Assembly: GCA_024663395.1 (NCBI GenBank)
Contig: JANFAH010000003.1
Location: 3,596,001 to 3,660,000, forward strand
Source: Pisolithus tinctorius
Lineage: Eukaryota; Basidiomycota; Agaricomycetes; Boletales; Pisolithaceae
DNA length: 64,000 nucleotides
Reading direction: 5' to 3'
Shown: positions 1 to 11,797 of the stretch, piece after piece
Layout: the number at the start of each line of letters is the position of its first letter
Position numbering within the stretch: the stretch's first letter is position 1
Notes under the pieces: model-generated
Told to the model about the DNA's origin: nothing
What the model saw: only the letters and a program-made list of their open reading frames with translations
The model's database searches: none
Program-made: the position numbers and the translations under genes

Positions 1-481
1 CGATGCGAGTGGTGTGAGTGGTATACATAGTTCGTGTGCAGCAGAATGCGAGATGTGCAGTGTAGACAAAGTGCAAAAGAAACTTGTGGTGACCTTCCGA
101 GTGCCAAAAGGTATCATTCTGTACCTAAGTACAGGGCTTTATAGTCTGGGAAAACCTGGAACCTAAGTAAGACAGGGTACAAGTAAAGGGAAGCCGCATG
201 ACAGTGCATACACACAAGGCAGGCCAGAACAGAGGCCAAGGGTATACTACAAGCACTAAAGGAATAGGGACCATGATAAGAGAAAGAGTCCAAGGGGAAA
301 GAAGCGGCCGCAGGTATAACATTGCACGAGAGAGAATGAGGGCGTGGGAAGGTAGCAAGGTAGGTGGGAAGGTAGCATGTGAATGGCGGTGGATGTGAGA
401 GGGGAGCGGATGTAATGATAGTGGCAGAGTAGTCAATGATAGGGGCTTATGCATCTAAGGAATGTGGATTCCTTACAACAG
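1..481. other. Unassigned sequence, possible end of an LTR
   Basis: No coding region can be supported here. The stretch ends in ...ACAACA near 481 and contains a TATA-like CTTTATAG near 137, which would suit the tail of an LTR whose start lies before the window. No second copy was found in the window and no target duplication can be tested, so the LTR reading is only a possibility. Confidence 0.25.
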
Positions 482-532
482 CATTAGCACTGAGGCCGAC
501 TGATCTCCTGATCGCCTTGAGTCTAAGAGCTA

Positions 533-928
533 TTAGAAATTAGTCAAATACGAGTACAGTGTACTTACATGGATAATGTTGGTGAGTGAGTTCAAATATC
601 TGTTTGTGGATTGCACACCCAGTCGACTTGGTGCAGTTGCCAGCATGTACCTTTGGGCAGAGCTGAGTAAGGAGGTGGGTGGGTGAGTGTCTTGATAGGT
701 GTGGTAACTGCCTGCAGACAGGCCACCAGGTGGTGCATGGGCAGAGAGCCTGTCTGCCCAGGTGCTAGATGACAGTTGATGGGTTTCGGTCATTGATGGA
801 ATCTGGTAATTGAAGGGATAGGGGTTTGTCATTAGGTACCCTGGTCCCTGATGCAGAAATGACAGATCCATGGCCTGCTCACCCTCGAGGTTTAGTTGGG
901 TTGACATGTCGTTGCCACTGGGATTCAA
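533..928 (-). CDS. Hypothetical ORF in transposon-rich DNA
   Basis: An open frame of 131 codons rich in Ser, Thr, Pro and Tyr, with no recognisable domain, signal peptide or membrane segment. It lies downstream, on the same strand, of the 316-codon ORF at 1365-2315 and could be a later exon of that gene, but no splice pair linking them was established. The bases around it are poor in CpG like the neighbouring transposon. It may equally be a chance ORF. The gap 929-1364 holds nothing recognisable. Confidence 0.2.
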   Translation of the reverse strand: MNPSGNDMSTQLNLEGEQAMDLSFLHQGPGYLMTNPYPFNYQIPSMTETHQLSSSTWADRLSAHAPPGGLSAGSYHTYQDTHPPTSLLSSAQRYMLATAPSRLGVQSTNRYLNSLTNIIHVSTLYSYLTNF

Positions 929-1364
929 GTTTGACCATGCGGGTGGCCTAGGGAAAGCCTTTCTGAAATATTAAGATCATTACAGCAGTAGATAGATAAA
1001 ACATACCCTGTTACTGTTTGGCCTATGTCTCGACATGGCAGTTCAGAGGAGCAGAGTAGCAGATGGTGGATGCTGCAGGCTACTTATCCATCGTGATCCA
1101 TCTTAATTGGGCATGACCAAACAGGAATAAGGTGATGGATTTCAGTGAGTAAAGCACCGATGAATACAGATAGTGCAATAACAAAACAAAAAAGAAGCGT
1201 AAACTTATCAACCTATCAGTACATCAGATGAGTAAATTTGCAATGCTGACTGAAACAGTTCAAACTCACAATACTTGGTACAAATTCTTCACAAGGATGT
1301 AACTATGCAACCTATGAATATATTGAATCAGTCACAAGTCAGAAGATTAAGTGAAGACATACTG

Positions 1365-2315
1365 TTATTCAGCCTCATTGTTGTCAGAGGACAGTAACCC
1401 TGTGAACAGTGTCCCACAAGTATCATTGTCATGGTCAGGGTTGTCCTCGACATGCTCATCAGGGGATGGTGACCTCTTGTCCATGAAAGATTCCAACTGT
1501 TCTGTCTGAGTTGCTGTGATTGTGAATGCAACAAGTTCATCAGCATATACAGCATGGTAAAATGCCATGTCATCTTTGCCATCCTGCAGGTCACATTGGT
1601 CGAAAATATCCATCAACATTGCCAACTGCGATTCAGCAGTTGCCAGAGTTTCCTGAGCTGCTGTGTGAACTTCAGTCAATAAATCCCTCTGCTGCTCAAT
1701 AAACTCTATCTCTGCCAAGGTCTGAGAGACCTGCTGTGATATACAATCCCAAAATGCACACTTTGCAAGTATGGCTTTGACAAGAACATTGTCAGGCAAT
1801 TGTGACAAACCATGATGTAGAAAGTCATGTCCCTTGGTTTCATTCATTAGTAGTGCCTCACACATATGACAATAACTTACCTTGTGTACATCTTCCAGTG
1901 ACAAATCAGTGTGAGACAATCGACCAATGGTTCTTGCAGCAAAGCAAAGCTCGAGGGGGGGTGGGGCTGCTTGCTTTCTGTATGGGTGGTACTTGGTATG
2001 CATTTGGCTTTGCACCTCTAGGATGCGCCTCTGGAGAGAGGGACTTGAGCCATGAGGAGACATGGAAGACATGGAAGAGTGTGAAGTCAGTGATATGGCA
2101 CTCCTTCTGGGCAGTGCATTCAACAGCTCTTCTTGTCTCTCTTTATTGAAGTGGCTCAGGCTTGGATGTTTGCGCAGTGGTGAAAAAAGGACATCAGTAT
2201 GAACAAGCAGTGGTGAGAAATCAGTTTTTGGACTAGGTTCAGATGAGGAGTGTGGAGACAATGACAGTTGGGGGACTGAGGGTACAGTGCCAGCAGACAT
2301 AGTGGTCATAATCAT
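1365..2315 (-). CDS. Hypothetical protein divergent from the Plavaka transposase
   Basis: A 316-codon open frame. The first third is Ser/Pro-rich and low complexity. The middle has a Cys/His pair (YCHMCEALL) followed by a long helical, probably coiled-coil stretch rich in Glu, Gln and Leu (around residues 195-245), and the C-terminus is acidic. No family was recognised. It starts about 110 bp from the divergent Plavaka transposase start at 2426, so the two could share a promoter and this may be the element's second gene. That is inference from position. Its long uninterrupted frame inside otherwise decayed DNA is the main reason for calling it. Confidence 0.45.
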   Translation of the reverse strand: MIMTTMSAGTVPSVPQLSLSPHSSSEPSPKTDFSPLLVHTDVLFSPLRKHPSLSHFNKERQEELLNALPRRSAISLTSHSSMSSMSPHGSSPSLQRRILEVQSQMHTKYHPYRKQAAPPPLELCFAARTIGRLSHTDLSLEDVHKVSYCHMCEALLMNETKGHDFLHHGLSQLPDNVLVKAILAKCAFWDCISQQVSQTLAEIEFIEQQRDLLTEVHTAAQETLATAESQLAMLMDIFDQCDLQDGKDDMAFYHAVYADELVAFTITATQTEQLESFMDKRSPSPDEHVEDNPDHDNDTCGTLFTGLLSSDNNEAE

Positions 2316-3672
2316 ACTCTCACCAGATATGTTATTGTTGCCATGTAGTGGAGTTTCTGTCAGAAATTGAAGGACTTAGAGAATTTCAGAGTAACAAGCA
2401 ACACTAACCTCTTGTCTGTAGTATCATGGCATCTATGAGCGATGATGGTAACAGCATCACCTTTGATTGCCCCAGATGTCAGGCAATATTTCCTTCACCT
2501 GCTGCACTACTAAATCACCTCAAAACTGAAGGGGGGGCCTGTACTGACACAATCCCAGTGCAGCACATTCCTGTACCACCAGCCTTCCAGCATGGATTTG
2601 AGGAGAATGATGTTACAGGTCACTATTATCCAACTTCTGGATATATCTACAATAGAGGTGACACTTTCCTTGACCAGATGAAGGCTAGTGAACATGAAAG
2701 ACAATGTCAAAATCAACTGTACTATCCCTTTGTGGATGAGGGTGAATGGGAACTGGCAAAGTTCCTGGCGTTGAACTTCACTCAATCACAGATGAATCAG
2801 TTTCTCAAGCTCAAATGGGTAAGGCCATTGAGACTCTGATTTTTGTTGCTAATGATATCCTTAGTTTGAAACTCAGGTTAAACTGTCATTTAAATCAGCA
2901 GATCAATTGCTTGGGTGGATGGCAAGTTTGCCTCATGGCCCACAATGGTGCAGAACTATGGTAGAGTTCAAAGGCTATAAATCCATACACCCCATTCAGC
3001 TCATATGGCAGGATGCCCTCAAGGTTGTCAAGGATCTTTTCTCCAATCCCATCTTCGCAAACTTCATGACCTACGACCCACACATGGTCTTTCAAGGACC
3101 GGAAAGGGAGTATAGTGAGTTTTTCACAGCAATGCATGCATTTGACATCCAAGTACATGCAGATTATGCTTGGTGACCACCTTGTCACTTATCTTTGTTT
3201 TTTTTCAGGTGCAGCTTCCTCAGGGCACAACCATCGTTCCCATCATTATCGCCTCTGACAAAACCCCAGTGACAAGGCACACTGGAGGGCTGGAAATGCA
3301 CCTGGTCTTTATTATGATTGGCAACATCCAGTCTGATGTGAGGATGCAGGCATCATCTCATGCATGGCGCTGCATTGCTTTCATGCCAGTTCCCATCTTT
3401 GAGGTTCACCCAGATTTCCAAACAATTCTTACTTCACACCTTTTTCACTGGTGTATGGACATCGTTTTTGCCTCTCTCAAGACAGTCGCATCGGATGGTA
3501 TCAATCTCACAGACCCAACTGGCTTTACTCGAAACTGTTTTACCCCTCTAGTTGCATATATTGCAGATCTTCCCAAGCAACAGCTAGTTGCTTGTGTTGC
3601 CAAAAATGCTTCCCCTATCGCCACCACAGTACTCTCTGACTTCAGTGACAGTGTACCCCAAAATCCACGAAC

Positions 3673-4407
3673 TGTCAAGTCCAGGCCTACTCTGACCAAC
3701 TCCAACACTTAACAAGGTCTAGAGAAGGGTTCGGAAGCAAGTCCGACACAGGGAAGCAGAACTCTGACTAGCAGAGTGTTGGTGGGAACAAAGTCTGCCA
3801 AGACAAAGGTGGAGTGGAGTGAGGGCATTGGGTTTAGCTCGTGCACTACCCCCTTGCATGATCTCAGCCCTCATATTTCAGAGGGAGAGCACAGACAGAG
3901 AGTCGGAGATAACTCTGACAGGCAGAAGATGGAATCAGAGGGAGTAGGAACTAAGTTGATATTCATACTGAGGAATGGTGGAGTATGATACATGCTTTTA
4001 TACTACTATGGAGGTATAGTAACCAGAATCGGAACTGACATACAGAGACCCAGAAATTTTCAAGTAAAAACTTCCTAGATGACAAATGAAGGGTAGACGG
4101 AAGACATATGAATGGGTAACATAGAACATCCAGAAAAGGAAACAGTCCAGGTGCTGGACCATGCGGTGTGTGCACTGTGGAGTACCCGACTGCATGCTGT
4201 CAGGGAGAAGTCCAAAGGTAGTCACATGACCCCTCAGAGAATGGTCCGCCCAGTCCAGTAGGAGAGCAACATAAGTCCAACAGCAGTCAGAGTGGAGATG
4301 GTTTGTAGACAACAGAAGATGGGCAGAGTTCATGCAGAGTGAGTGAATGACCAGTGGAAGAGGGTGCAGAGTGAGTAAGGACTTAGAGTGAATGCATGGT
4401 TATGACA
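3673..4407 (+). mobile_element. Solo LTR, family A (735 bp) inside the Plavaka transposase
   Basis: The element starts TGTCA and ends TGACA, the usual TG...CA LTR ends. The 5 bases before it are CGAAC (3668-3672) and the 5 after are TGAAC (4408-4412): a target duplication in which one copy has a CpG-to-TpG change. Its first 360 bp match 63644-64000 in the same orientation, and its last 230 bp match the reverse complement of 56504-56750. Excising 740 bp (LTR plus one duplication) restores the Plavaka frame. No internal retroelement genes are present, so it is a solo LTR left by LTR-LTR recombination. Confidence 0.88.
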
Positions 4408-5561
4408 TGAACTGGCTCCTACATGCTGCAGCAGATTGTCGATTTGTGCACACATACCCAGGCATGGAACATCCCCTCTTTCCAGAAGGCTGCCAAAGCG
4501 GAGAAGTTACTGGGTGTACACCACCCTTTCTGGAGGGACTGGAAGTTCGCTGACCCCACACACTTCTTGGTGGGGGAAATTCTCCACACTTGTCACAAGT
4601 TCTTTTTTGACCATGTTCTCAAATGGTCCAAGGAAGCTGCCGGCAATCACCTGCTCGATACATGATACAAGATTCAACACAAGCATGTTGGTGTCAGGCA
4701 TTTTGCTTCTGGTGTCTCACATGTGGAGCAGATGACAGGCAGAGACCATCATGATATCGAGAGGACCATCATCCCCATGTTAGATGGTGCCATTCTGCCT
4801 CTATTTGTCTATGCTGTTTGCTCCATGGTGGAGTTCATTTATAGGGCACAACAACCTATCCACACTGACTCATCTATTGCATCGATGACTGCTGCCTTGC
4901 AGGCATTCCATGCCACTAAACACACCATCCTCGACATGAGGGCTCGAAGGGGAGCCAAGGGCTCCATGGACAACTTCAACATCCTGAAACTGGAACTTAT
5001 GCACACCTTTGCTCGCCACATCAAGGAGAATGGCACTCTCATCCAATACACAGCAGATGTGACTGAGCAGCTCCTGATCACCCACTGCAAGACACCCTTT
5101 GAGTGGATGAACTGACAGAGCAACACATTCATTGATCAAGTCATTGAGCTCCTCAATCATGAGGAAACTATCCGGTCCTTCAACCTTTACATCTTACTCT
5201 GCAGTTCAGATTTGGCACTTGACACTGCAATTATGGTCAAAAATGAGGAAGTTACCAGTGTGGACCCAGCATTATCTTTTATCAATTGTGTTCTTCTGGA
5301 GAAAGAGACTACATTCTGAGGACCTCAGCCTTTTTGAAATCACTTCAATGACCCCAAATGCTTTTTGTCGTCAAGTGGAACATTTGTGTTCCACATCACA
5401 GTCCTCCCCAACCATGCAACACTGACAGTATCTGAAATGCAGGTGACGTACGAACTCCCAGACCTCCCACAGGTAATATCTGACTACATCTCTGCTGCTT
5501 TGTGTGGGTGTCTGACCGATGTGGGGAGAGGGATTTCCCTACACTAAGAGTGTATGTATAG

Positions 5562-7575
5562 TGTCAATAGGAGGTCTACTAAGTGGCTATAGGGTTTGCA
5601 ACAAAAGTGGCACAAATGCGACCCCTCTCGAGCAACTTCGACACCCTCTGCACTCTAGGTCACCCAGTGCTACAGTGAGGGACAAAAGTGTTGCAATGTT
5701 TGTGAGGTGTGACTTGTTGCTGATGTAACTTGGGCTATTTTTCACAGATAATCATGATACCTATGCCATTGGAAAGGGGTGACTCTAAGCTTTCCAGAGC
5801 ACTAAGGATCAGTCCAAACAAAGCAATACATGCTGAGATACACCCTATTCTTTCCAAAAAGTGCATTGCAACGCTTTTGTCCCTGACTGGTGGAATCATG
5901 AAATGTGACCTTTTGATGGGATTGAGGGCATGGAGGATGGGAAAAAATGATTACATAATAGACCACATGATCTTCCAGATGATTTGTCAGCAGGTAAACA
6001 AAGCCAAACATTGGACTTGTACCATTAATCCTCCCTCTTTTACCACAACTCATGAAATCATCTCTCTAGCTCACATGGTCATTTTCTCAAGGAATTCTTA
6101 TCAAATACTGGTGGCCACCACAGTGCCATCAGTATAACATGCTCTCAGAACCATCAATCCCTTAAAAAACCTGCTATCAGTCATTTCCTGGACTGTTTCC
6201 CCCCCATGCCTGATGTGTTCTGGGACTGATCAGTACTTGGAAGGCTAAAAATATTATGGAGGTCAATCTGGCACTTCAGAACATGATGTACAAACCAGTC
6301 CCCTCTCAACCAATGCATTTCTGGCACAGGGACAGTGGTATGGAAGTTAGGGAAAGACAAAATCCTCTCTACCCCTGGGTGTCATCAGAAGGATATGCTA
6401 CTGAACTTCCATGGAGCAGAATCCTGTGCTTCCATCTGGCCCTGAATATTCCCTTTGGTCACATATGACCAAATAATCCTTCCCCAGTCATCTACAGTTC
6501 AGATCAGAGCAAGATCTAGTGAACCCTCTTATGCTGCTCAGAGCACAAGGAGGTTTTGTCTCACCCCAACTTCCATATCAGTGTTCCTGTGCCCAAAATG
6601 CATTGGTTGAGAGGGGACTGGTTTGTACATCATGTTCTGAAGTGCCAGATTGACCTCCATAACATTTTTAGCCTTCCAAGTACTGATCAGTCCCAGAACA
6701 CATCAGGCATGGGGGGGGAAACAGTCCAGGAAATGACTGATAGCAGGTTTTTTAAGGGACTGATGGTTCTGAGCACATGTTATACTGATGGCACTGTGGT
6801 TTCCACCAGTATTTGATAAGAATTCCTTGAGAAAATGACCATGTGAGCTAGAGAGATGATTTCATGAGTTGTGGTAAAAGAGGGAGGATTAATGGTACAA
6901 GTCCAATGTTTGGCTTTGTTTACCTGCTGACAAATCATCTGGAAGATCATGTGGTCTATTATGTAATCATTTTTTCCCATCCTCCATGCCCTCAATCCCA
7001 TCAAAAGGTCACATTTCATGATTCCACCAGTCAGGGACAAAAGCGTTGCAATGCACTTTTTGGAAAGAATAGGGTGTATCTCAGCATGTATTGCTTTGTT
7101 TGGACTGATCCTTAGTGCTCTGGAAAGCTTAGAGTCACCCCTTTCCAATGGCATAGGTATCATGATTATCTGTGAAAAATAGCCCAAGTTACATCAGCAA
7201 CAAGTCACACCTCACAAACATTGCAACACTTTTGTCCCTCACTGTACATCCTCCTCTGTCAACTCGCTTCCCCCATAGTCGCATCACCTTCCGACACTCT
7301 CCCTAGTCATTGCAACAAAGTCCAACACTTGTGGCAGGTGTCCGGTTGCCTATACTCGCTCACTGGCACTCTTCAGTCTGGACTATGGGTTATGTAAGCA
7401 CCTTGCTGTCACTCTTGTTCTCTTTTTGTTCACTTCTGTTCGGATCACTTTTGCTTCATTTACATTTAGTCTCTCTTTTGATTACCAATGCTATTCTGAC
7501 CTCACCTAATTCCCTTCATTTGTTGTCAATCTTTTCACCTTTGACATTGCTTACTTCATAGTTACATACTTGGCA
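5562..7575 (+). mobile_element. Candidate solo LTR interrupted by a palindromic element
   Basis: Outside the palindrome (5671-7246), the pieces 5562-5670 and 7247-7575 retain more CpG than the surrounding Plavaka sequence and could together form a roughly 440-bp LTR. The ends are TGTCAA and TTGGCA (near-perfect inverted). The 5-bp flanks are TATAG on the left and TGTAG on the right, differing by one transition. The Plavaka C-terminal domain resumes only after this block. No second copy exists in the window, so boundaries are tentative. Confidence 0.4.
5671..7246. mobile_element. Long palindromic (foldback) Tc1/mariner-type element with TA duplication
   Basis: Two arms of about 690 bp (5673-6366 and 6551-7244) are inverted copies of each other with only scattered differences, around a non-palindromic spacer of about 184 bp. 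The termini are CAGTGAGGGACAAAAGT in inverted orientation and are flanked by TA on both sides. TA duplication and a CAGT...ACAAAAGT terminus are typical of Tc1/mariner elements. No transposase is encoded. The 135-codon ORFs in the two arms are mirror copies of each other and are probably chance frames. Transcription through it would give a long hairpin RNA. Confidence 0.82.
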
Positions 7576-8529
7576 TGTAGCTACCTTATACCTGTCTTTG
7601 TCAACAGGAAAATAGCAACCTTTGAAGCCCCAGGATAGAGACAGAGAGAGCAAGCAGAGTAACAACATCGACACAATCCCTTCACTTTCCCCTGCCTAGT
7701 GCTGAGTCACAGGTACAATTCCAACAGATTCCCAGGCAGGCTTGAGGCCTGCATGCTCCCTAATCCATCACACTTTTTATTTACAGGTCAAGTGACTCAT
7801 GCAACCCAGTTGCATTCATTCCTATCACCCTCCTACTGCTAGAGTGACTCCCCTTGGGTCAAACTCACCCCTTCAGATTGCCTATCCCTAGGCTGGAGCC
7901 CACATCCCCATACTAGGTAGCAGATACCTGCTCCCCACACTGAGCATTGGGACGCTCATGGCATGATTTCTCTATGGAATAAATTCCGCATTCAACTGCA
8001 CTTGTCATTCTGGACATGATACATATGCAGAAGCCAGGTTGTTCAGGCCTTCCCTCCCTCAGATTCTCACCCTCTTGGAAACTGCAATGCAGTGTTGTTG
8101 AAGCATGTGAATGATGATGTGAACTTTGGTATGTATACCCTACATTATAACTCCAAGAAAACATTACTGACTCTTTTCCTAGATGTTGCTCAGGTGTGGG
8201 CAATATTCATGCCAAAGACAAAGAAGGAACTTCCTGTTTATCTTGGCCCTGTCCCTCTCATTTATGTCTGTTATTTTTGCATTGTCTGGCTGCCTGAGCA
8301 AAATCCTGGTGTTGGACTATACAGAGTTCAACATATTCCCCCTTCTTCTGCAGGTGCAAGTGGCATTGTCCCATTGACCAATGTTATTCATGCTGTGGAA
8401 CTGGTACCTGTCTACAACACAGTACTTCTGGGAGTGGATGCATGCAGTGAGACTTGTATGGAGGCATATGACCAATATTATTTAAACACATTTGCAGATA
8501 AAGAGACATATCACATTCTGGCTGAGTAG

Positions 8530-9469
8530 TCATTTGTAGCATTGCAATAGAAGGGCCACCATTGCCCCAACTTGATTGTCCCTTGTAGCTAAGTGATTCT
8601 TGTATCTTATCCCCATAATCATGATGTCTACATCTTATCTCTGTGATTATTACCCTTTGGAGATATCAAGAGGAACTACATTGATCTCCACCAATCACAA
8701 GTTGCAATCTCACACCACATAACCACCTGTAAGGCTGTCAAGTTAAGCATTCATTTCAGTGGTTTTACAGATGCAGGTAAATTCTAATCATGCCTTTCTT
8801 ATACTTACGGATCCTGTCTACATTGCTGTGGTGGACTAATGAAATATTAGATAAACTAAAGACCATCCTCGAGGCGAACTTGGTGTGCTTCCCAGACAGT
8901 TCACCATAGAATAGCAAGGCATTGCATTCCAGTCTCCACCTTTACAGGTCACTACTTACCATCGCATCTTGAACCCAGCTCCATCCTGTTCATCTACGAA
9001 CAGAAGTAGAAACCAGACCACAACAATGCCACTAGTGAGCCCTGCACTGACCTACAAAAGGTGCCATGCTTATTACATGCAGACTGGGCTGATCAGAATC
9101 CTGAGCTCATGCCTTGCCAGGCTAGCATAGGGTTTTCAGAACCACTTTTTGTGAGACTATTGTTATACTGTTCAAGATTCTACTAGTGCCCATAGCCATC
9201 GAGCACATGCATTAAACTTACCTTACCTGCATTCACCTCTGTTGAAAGACACATTCATGTCATGTTGACTGTCTTGTTTGCCCATGCCCATTCACCTTCC
9301 TATCACTCGACACCTTTCCTTGTCCAGTTACATTTGTTTACCACCACTGTTGCTGTATTGTTGCCAGATCTATGTCACCTTTGTGTGTCTCCCAACCTTG
9401 TAGTAACAGTAAGGGTGTCAAATATCAATCAATTAGTGGTGAGACCAACTGACAGACCAATGGTGCAAG
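8530..9469. other. Non-coding, CpG-poor sequence after the Plavaka element
   Basis: No gene is recognisable. It probably holds the 3' end of the Plavaka element, but no terminal inverted repeat was identified. It contains the 84-bp tyrosinase-derived copy described separately and the upstream region of the HET gene. Confidence 0.5.
8773..8856 (-). repeat. 84-bp copy of the tyrosinase CuB exon with intron flanks
   Basis: Bases 8773-8856 match 17123-17206 at 82 of 84 positions in the same orientation. The second copy lies inside the tyrosinase gene and spans the short exon coding HHSNVDRI plus parts of both neighbouring introns. Sequence on either side is unrelated. Because intron bases are included, this is a DNA-level copy and not a reverse-transcribed one. 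Confidence 0.8.
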
Positions 9470-9935
9470 ATGCGACTCATCCACATCACTGCCATACTTG
9501 ACCTGGAGATGAGTATCTATGAGGAGAGAAGCATTGACCTTTCAAAAGAGATTTTTGGAGAGTTTTATGGCCTGGCTCTTGCAGAGAAAGGATATGCCAT
9601 ACTGTCGCATTGCTGGGGTGTAGCAGAGAATGGTGAGAAAGAGGTTTCATTCCAGGAGATGGAACAGCTCATGATTATGAATGAGGAGAAGAGGAATGAG
9701 ATTAGGAGGCACACCAGATACAAGAAGATAATTGACACCTGCAAGCAAGCCCAAAAGGATGGTCTGGAGTGGGTCTGGGTGGACACCTGCTGCATTGATA
9801 AGAAGAGCAGCTTGGAACTGTCAGAAGCCATCAATTCTATGTACCGGTGGTATGCAAAGCAATGTTATGCCTATATCCACGACACTACTTGGGACTCCTG
9901 GTTATACAAGGACGAAGTTGGCACTATCCACTCGT

Positions 9936-11797
9936 TGTGAGTCAAAGTGTGGAAAGGTGGTGAAAACCAACCAAAACCAACACAAAAGACAAATGTAGAG
10001 CGAGTGGTGGTGTGCCTCCGCGGAACCTGGAGGGCAGAAACCTGAATGTGGGGGGGGAACTTCAAGGAGAGGTGCTCCTGGCACAAGTTGTTGACGAGTT
10101 ACACAGGAGAAGACGAATGGACGATGATTGGGAAGGGGATGCTGAACAGAGTGAAGGTGTTCAGCCGAAAGGTACTTCAAGTAATGGACTTCAAGGAAAC
10201 GTGCTCCTTGCACAAGTCGATGATGAGTTATGCAGGAGTGGGAGGATGACTAAGCAAGACTTGCTGACTAAGTGTGGATGGAGCTTCAGATAATGAATGG
10301 TGGTAGATAGACTCTTCCAAATGAGCCTCAACTACCAAGTATATGAATGATGACAGATAGACCCCTTCGTGGAGCCTCAACTGTCGACGATGAGATGGGC
10401 ACTGGACTGACTGCTGGACTGCTTCTGAATTGCTTCTGAATTGATTGTGGGTAGCTAAGTACATGGGGGTTTATATACTGAGGGGGGAGCACAGCTTGTG
10501 ACAAACAAGGCACAAACACTTGGTAAGTAATGAGTAAGGACTGAGTAATCATGATGAGTAAGCGAGAAATGAAGAGTAAGCAAGCAAAGAGGATTGGTAA
10601 GTATTGGCAATGAACGAGTCAAGGATAGTCAAAATATCACAGAACGAGTCAAATAGAGTCAGAAACTGAGTAAGCACACTGATATCACATTAGGGGGTGG
10701 CGATGCAAGTTAGATCTCGGCGGAGACATCTCTAGATCCAAAGACGGCATGACAGATGGATGGTGTTTCCAGATAGGGAAGTATTAATTCCAGAATTGAA
10801 GGGCATGAGTCAGGCGTCAAAGGGGGCTAGGGCATTGGGGGTCTGTGGGGCAATGAGAGCATACGCGATCGCATCTCCCACCCTTCCATCCTCTCAGCGA
10901 AGTTAACAAAAACTTCATGGACGGGGTTCTGATGGAGGAGGAGGAGAAGGAGGGACGTCTTCTGCTGGATCTTGCAGTAGGAAGGCAAGTTGCACGTCAT
11001 ACTCGTCATGAATGCGATCAGGGAGGCTGGAGGACAGTAGGTTATACTGCAGCTGTCGCAATGCGGGAAGAATGATGGACAAGATTGGAATAAAGACGGT
11101 GCAGGGAGCAGGGAGGAATGATCCATATGCTTCATCAACTGGGGGGACTGAAATGACCACATAAGACCTTTCTAACCGAGTGACAGACCTGAGGCGACCA
11201 AAGAATGTCCTTCTGGAAGTCATACTGACAAGGAGAACACGCTGACCAAGCTGCATGGGATGAGATGGGGCTGACAACGACGGGATGAACCAGGGGGCTT
11301 CAGGATGGAAGCTGGTGGGAATGCCTGGCAGATATACGTAGCCACTGTCTCTGGCAAATGAGACAAGCGAGATGATTGACGAAGAGGCAGCCATGATTGA
11401 TGGACCTCGCGAAATGAGCGTCTGATGGATGGAGTGCTGTAGTAACACATAGGGTGCGAGGATCCTCTCCAAATTTGGAAGGAAGAATCGTGGGGCTGAG
11501 CACTTTAAGCGAGCATGCGAACCGAGTTGACATCTTTGGAAACGGCAGAGATATGATGGAAACTGGAATGCCGTACACGGGCGCTAAAAACTTTTAATGC
11601 GCGCTTAACTCGCTTCCTCTTTTCTCTTTAGCACTGACGACTCGATCTTGTGTGAAGGATGACTGTTCACGTCCAACAGTCTTTCTACGCATGAGGCCTT
11701 TAGTCTTCATCTGCATGCATGGGCATTGCGCGCAACTCGTCAACGAGTTAGGCAGAGTCAGCTGTAACCATGTCCACAACACCTTTGGTGTGTGACA
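9936..11797. mobile_element. LTR-like element D, copy 1 (1,862 bp), inside the HET gene
   Basis: The element begins TGTGAGTC and ends GTGTGACA, is flanked by the 4-bp duplication TCGT (9932-9935 and 11798-11801), and matches 57318-59165 along its whole length in the same orientation. It has a TATA-like TTTATATACTG near 10470 and an imperfect internal tandem repeat (about 10062-10130 and 10188-10250). No reverse transcriptase or integrase is present. It is rich in CpG, unlike copy 2, which argues for a recent insertion. It may be a long solo LTR or a non-autonomous element. Confidence 0.82.
10915..11472 (-). CDS. ORF of unknown function carried by element D (copy 1)
   Basis: An open frame of 185 codons on the minus strand of element D. 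Its counterpart in copy 2 (58298-58957) is also open, is collinear and extends further at the N-terminus. Shared blocks include DSGYVYLPGIPTSF, SMTSRRTFFG and AYGSFLPAPC, ending in a Pro-rich tail. No family was recognised. Survival of the frame in both copies is suggestive, but differences are mostly CpG transitions, so selection cannot be judged. It may be a chance antisense frame. Confidence 0.35.
   Translation of the reverse strand: MERILAPYVLLQHSIHQTLISRGPSIMAASSSIISLVSFARDSGYVYLPGIPTSFHPEAPWFIPSLSAPSHPMQLGQRVLLVSMTSRRTFFGRLRSVTRLERSYVVISVPPVDEAYGSFLPAPCTVFIPILSIILPALRQLQYNLLSSSLPDRIHDEYDVQLAFLLQDPAEDVPPSPPPPSEPRP

Larger units (their letters stand above)
2426..8529 (+). pseudogene. Plavaka-type (CACTA/EnSpm-like) transposase, broken by nested insertions
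   Basis: This is the DDE transposase of a Plavaka element. The N-terminus carries a C2H2-like finger (CPRCQAIFPSPAALLNHLK). Core pieces follow: GTTIVPIIIASDKT near 3220-3260, YIADLPKQQLVACV near 3560-3600, then after an interruption PFWRDWKFADPTHFL near 4525, TGRDHHDIER near 4735 and the IPKLE-like KLELMHTFARHIKENG near 4990. The C-terminal block is recognisable far downstream at 7970-8529 (NKFRIQL, IVPLTNVIHAVELVPVY, YYLNTFADKE). The frame is interrupted by a solo LTR at 3673-4407 and by another insertion at about 5562-7575. In-frame stops also occur (for example after HLLDT near 4663). Removing the solo LTR plus one target duplication joins the two halves in frame. The family assignment is from recalled conserved motifs; inactivity is certain from the breaks. 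Confidence 0.85.

Noticed and set aside
5730..7187. Identical 135-codon ORFs on opposite strands
   Set aside because: They are mirror images created by the palindrome, with no domain; not evidence of genes.
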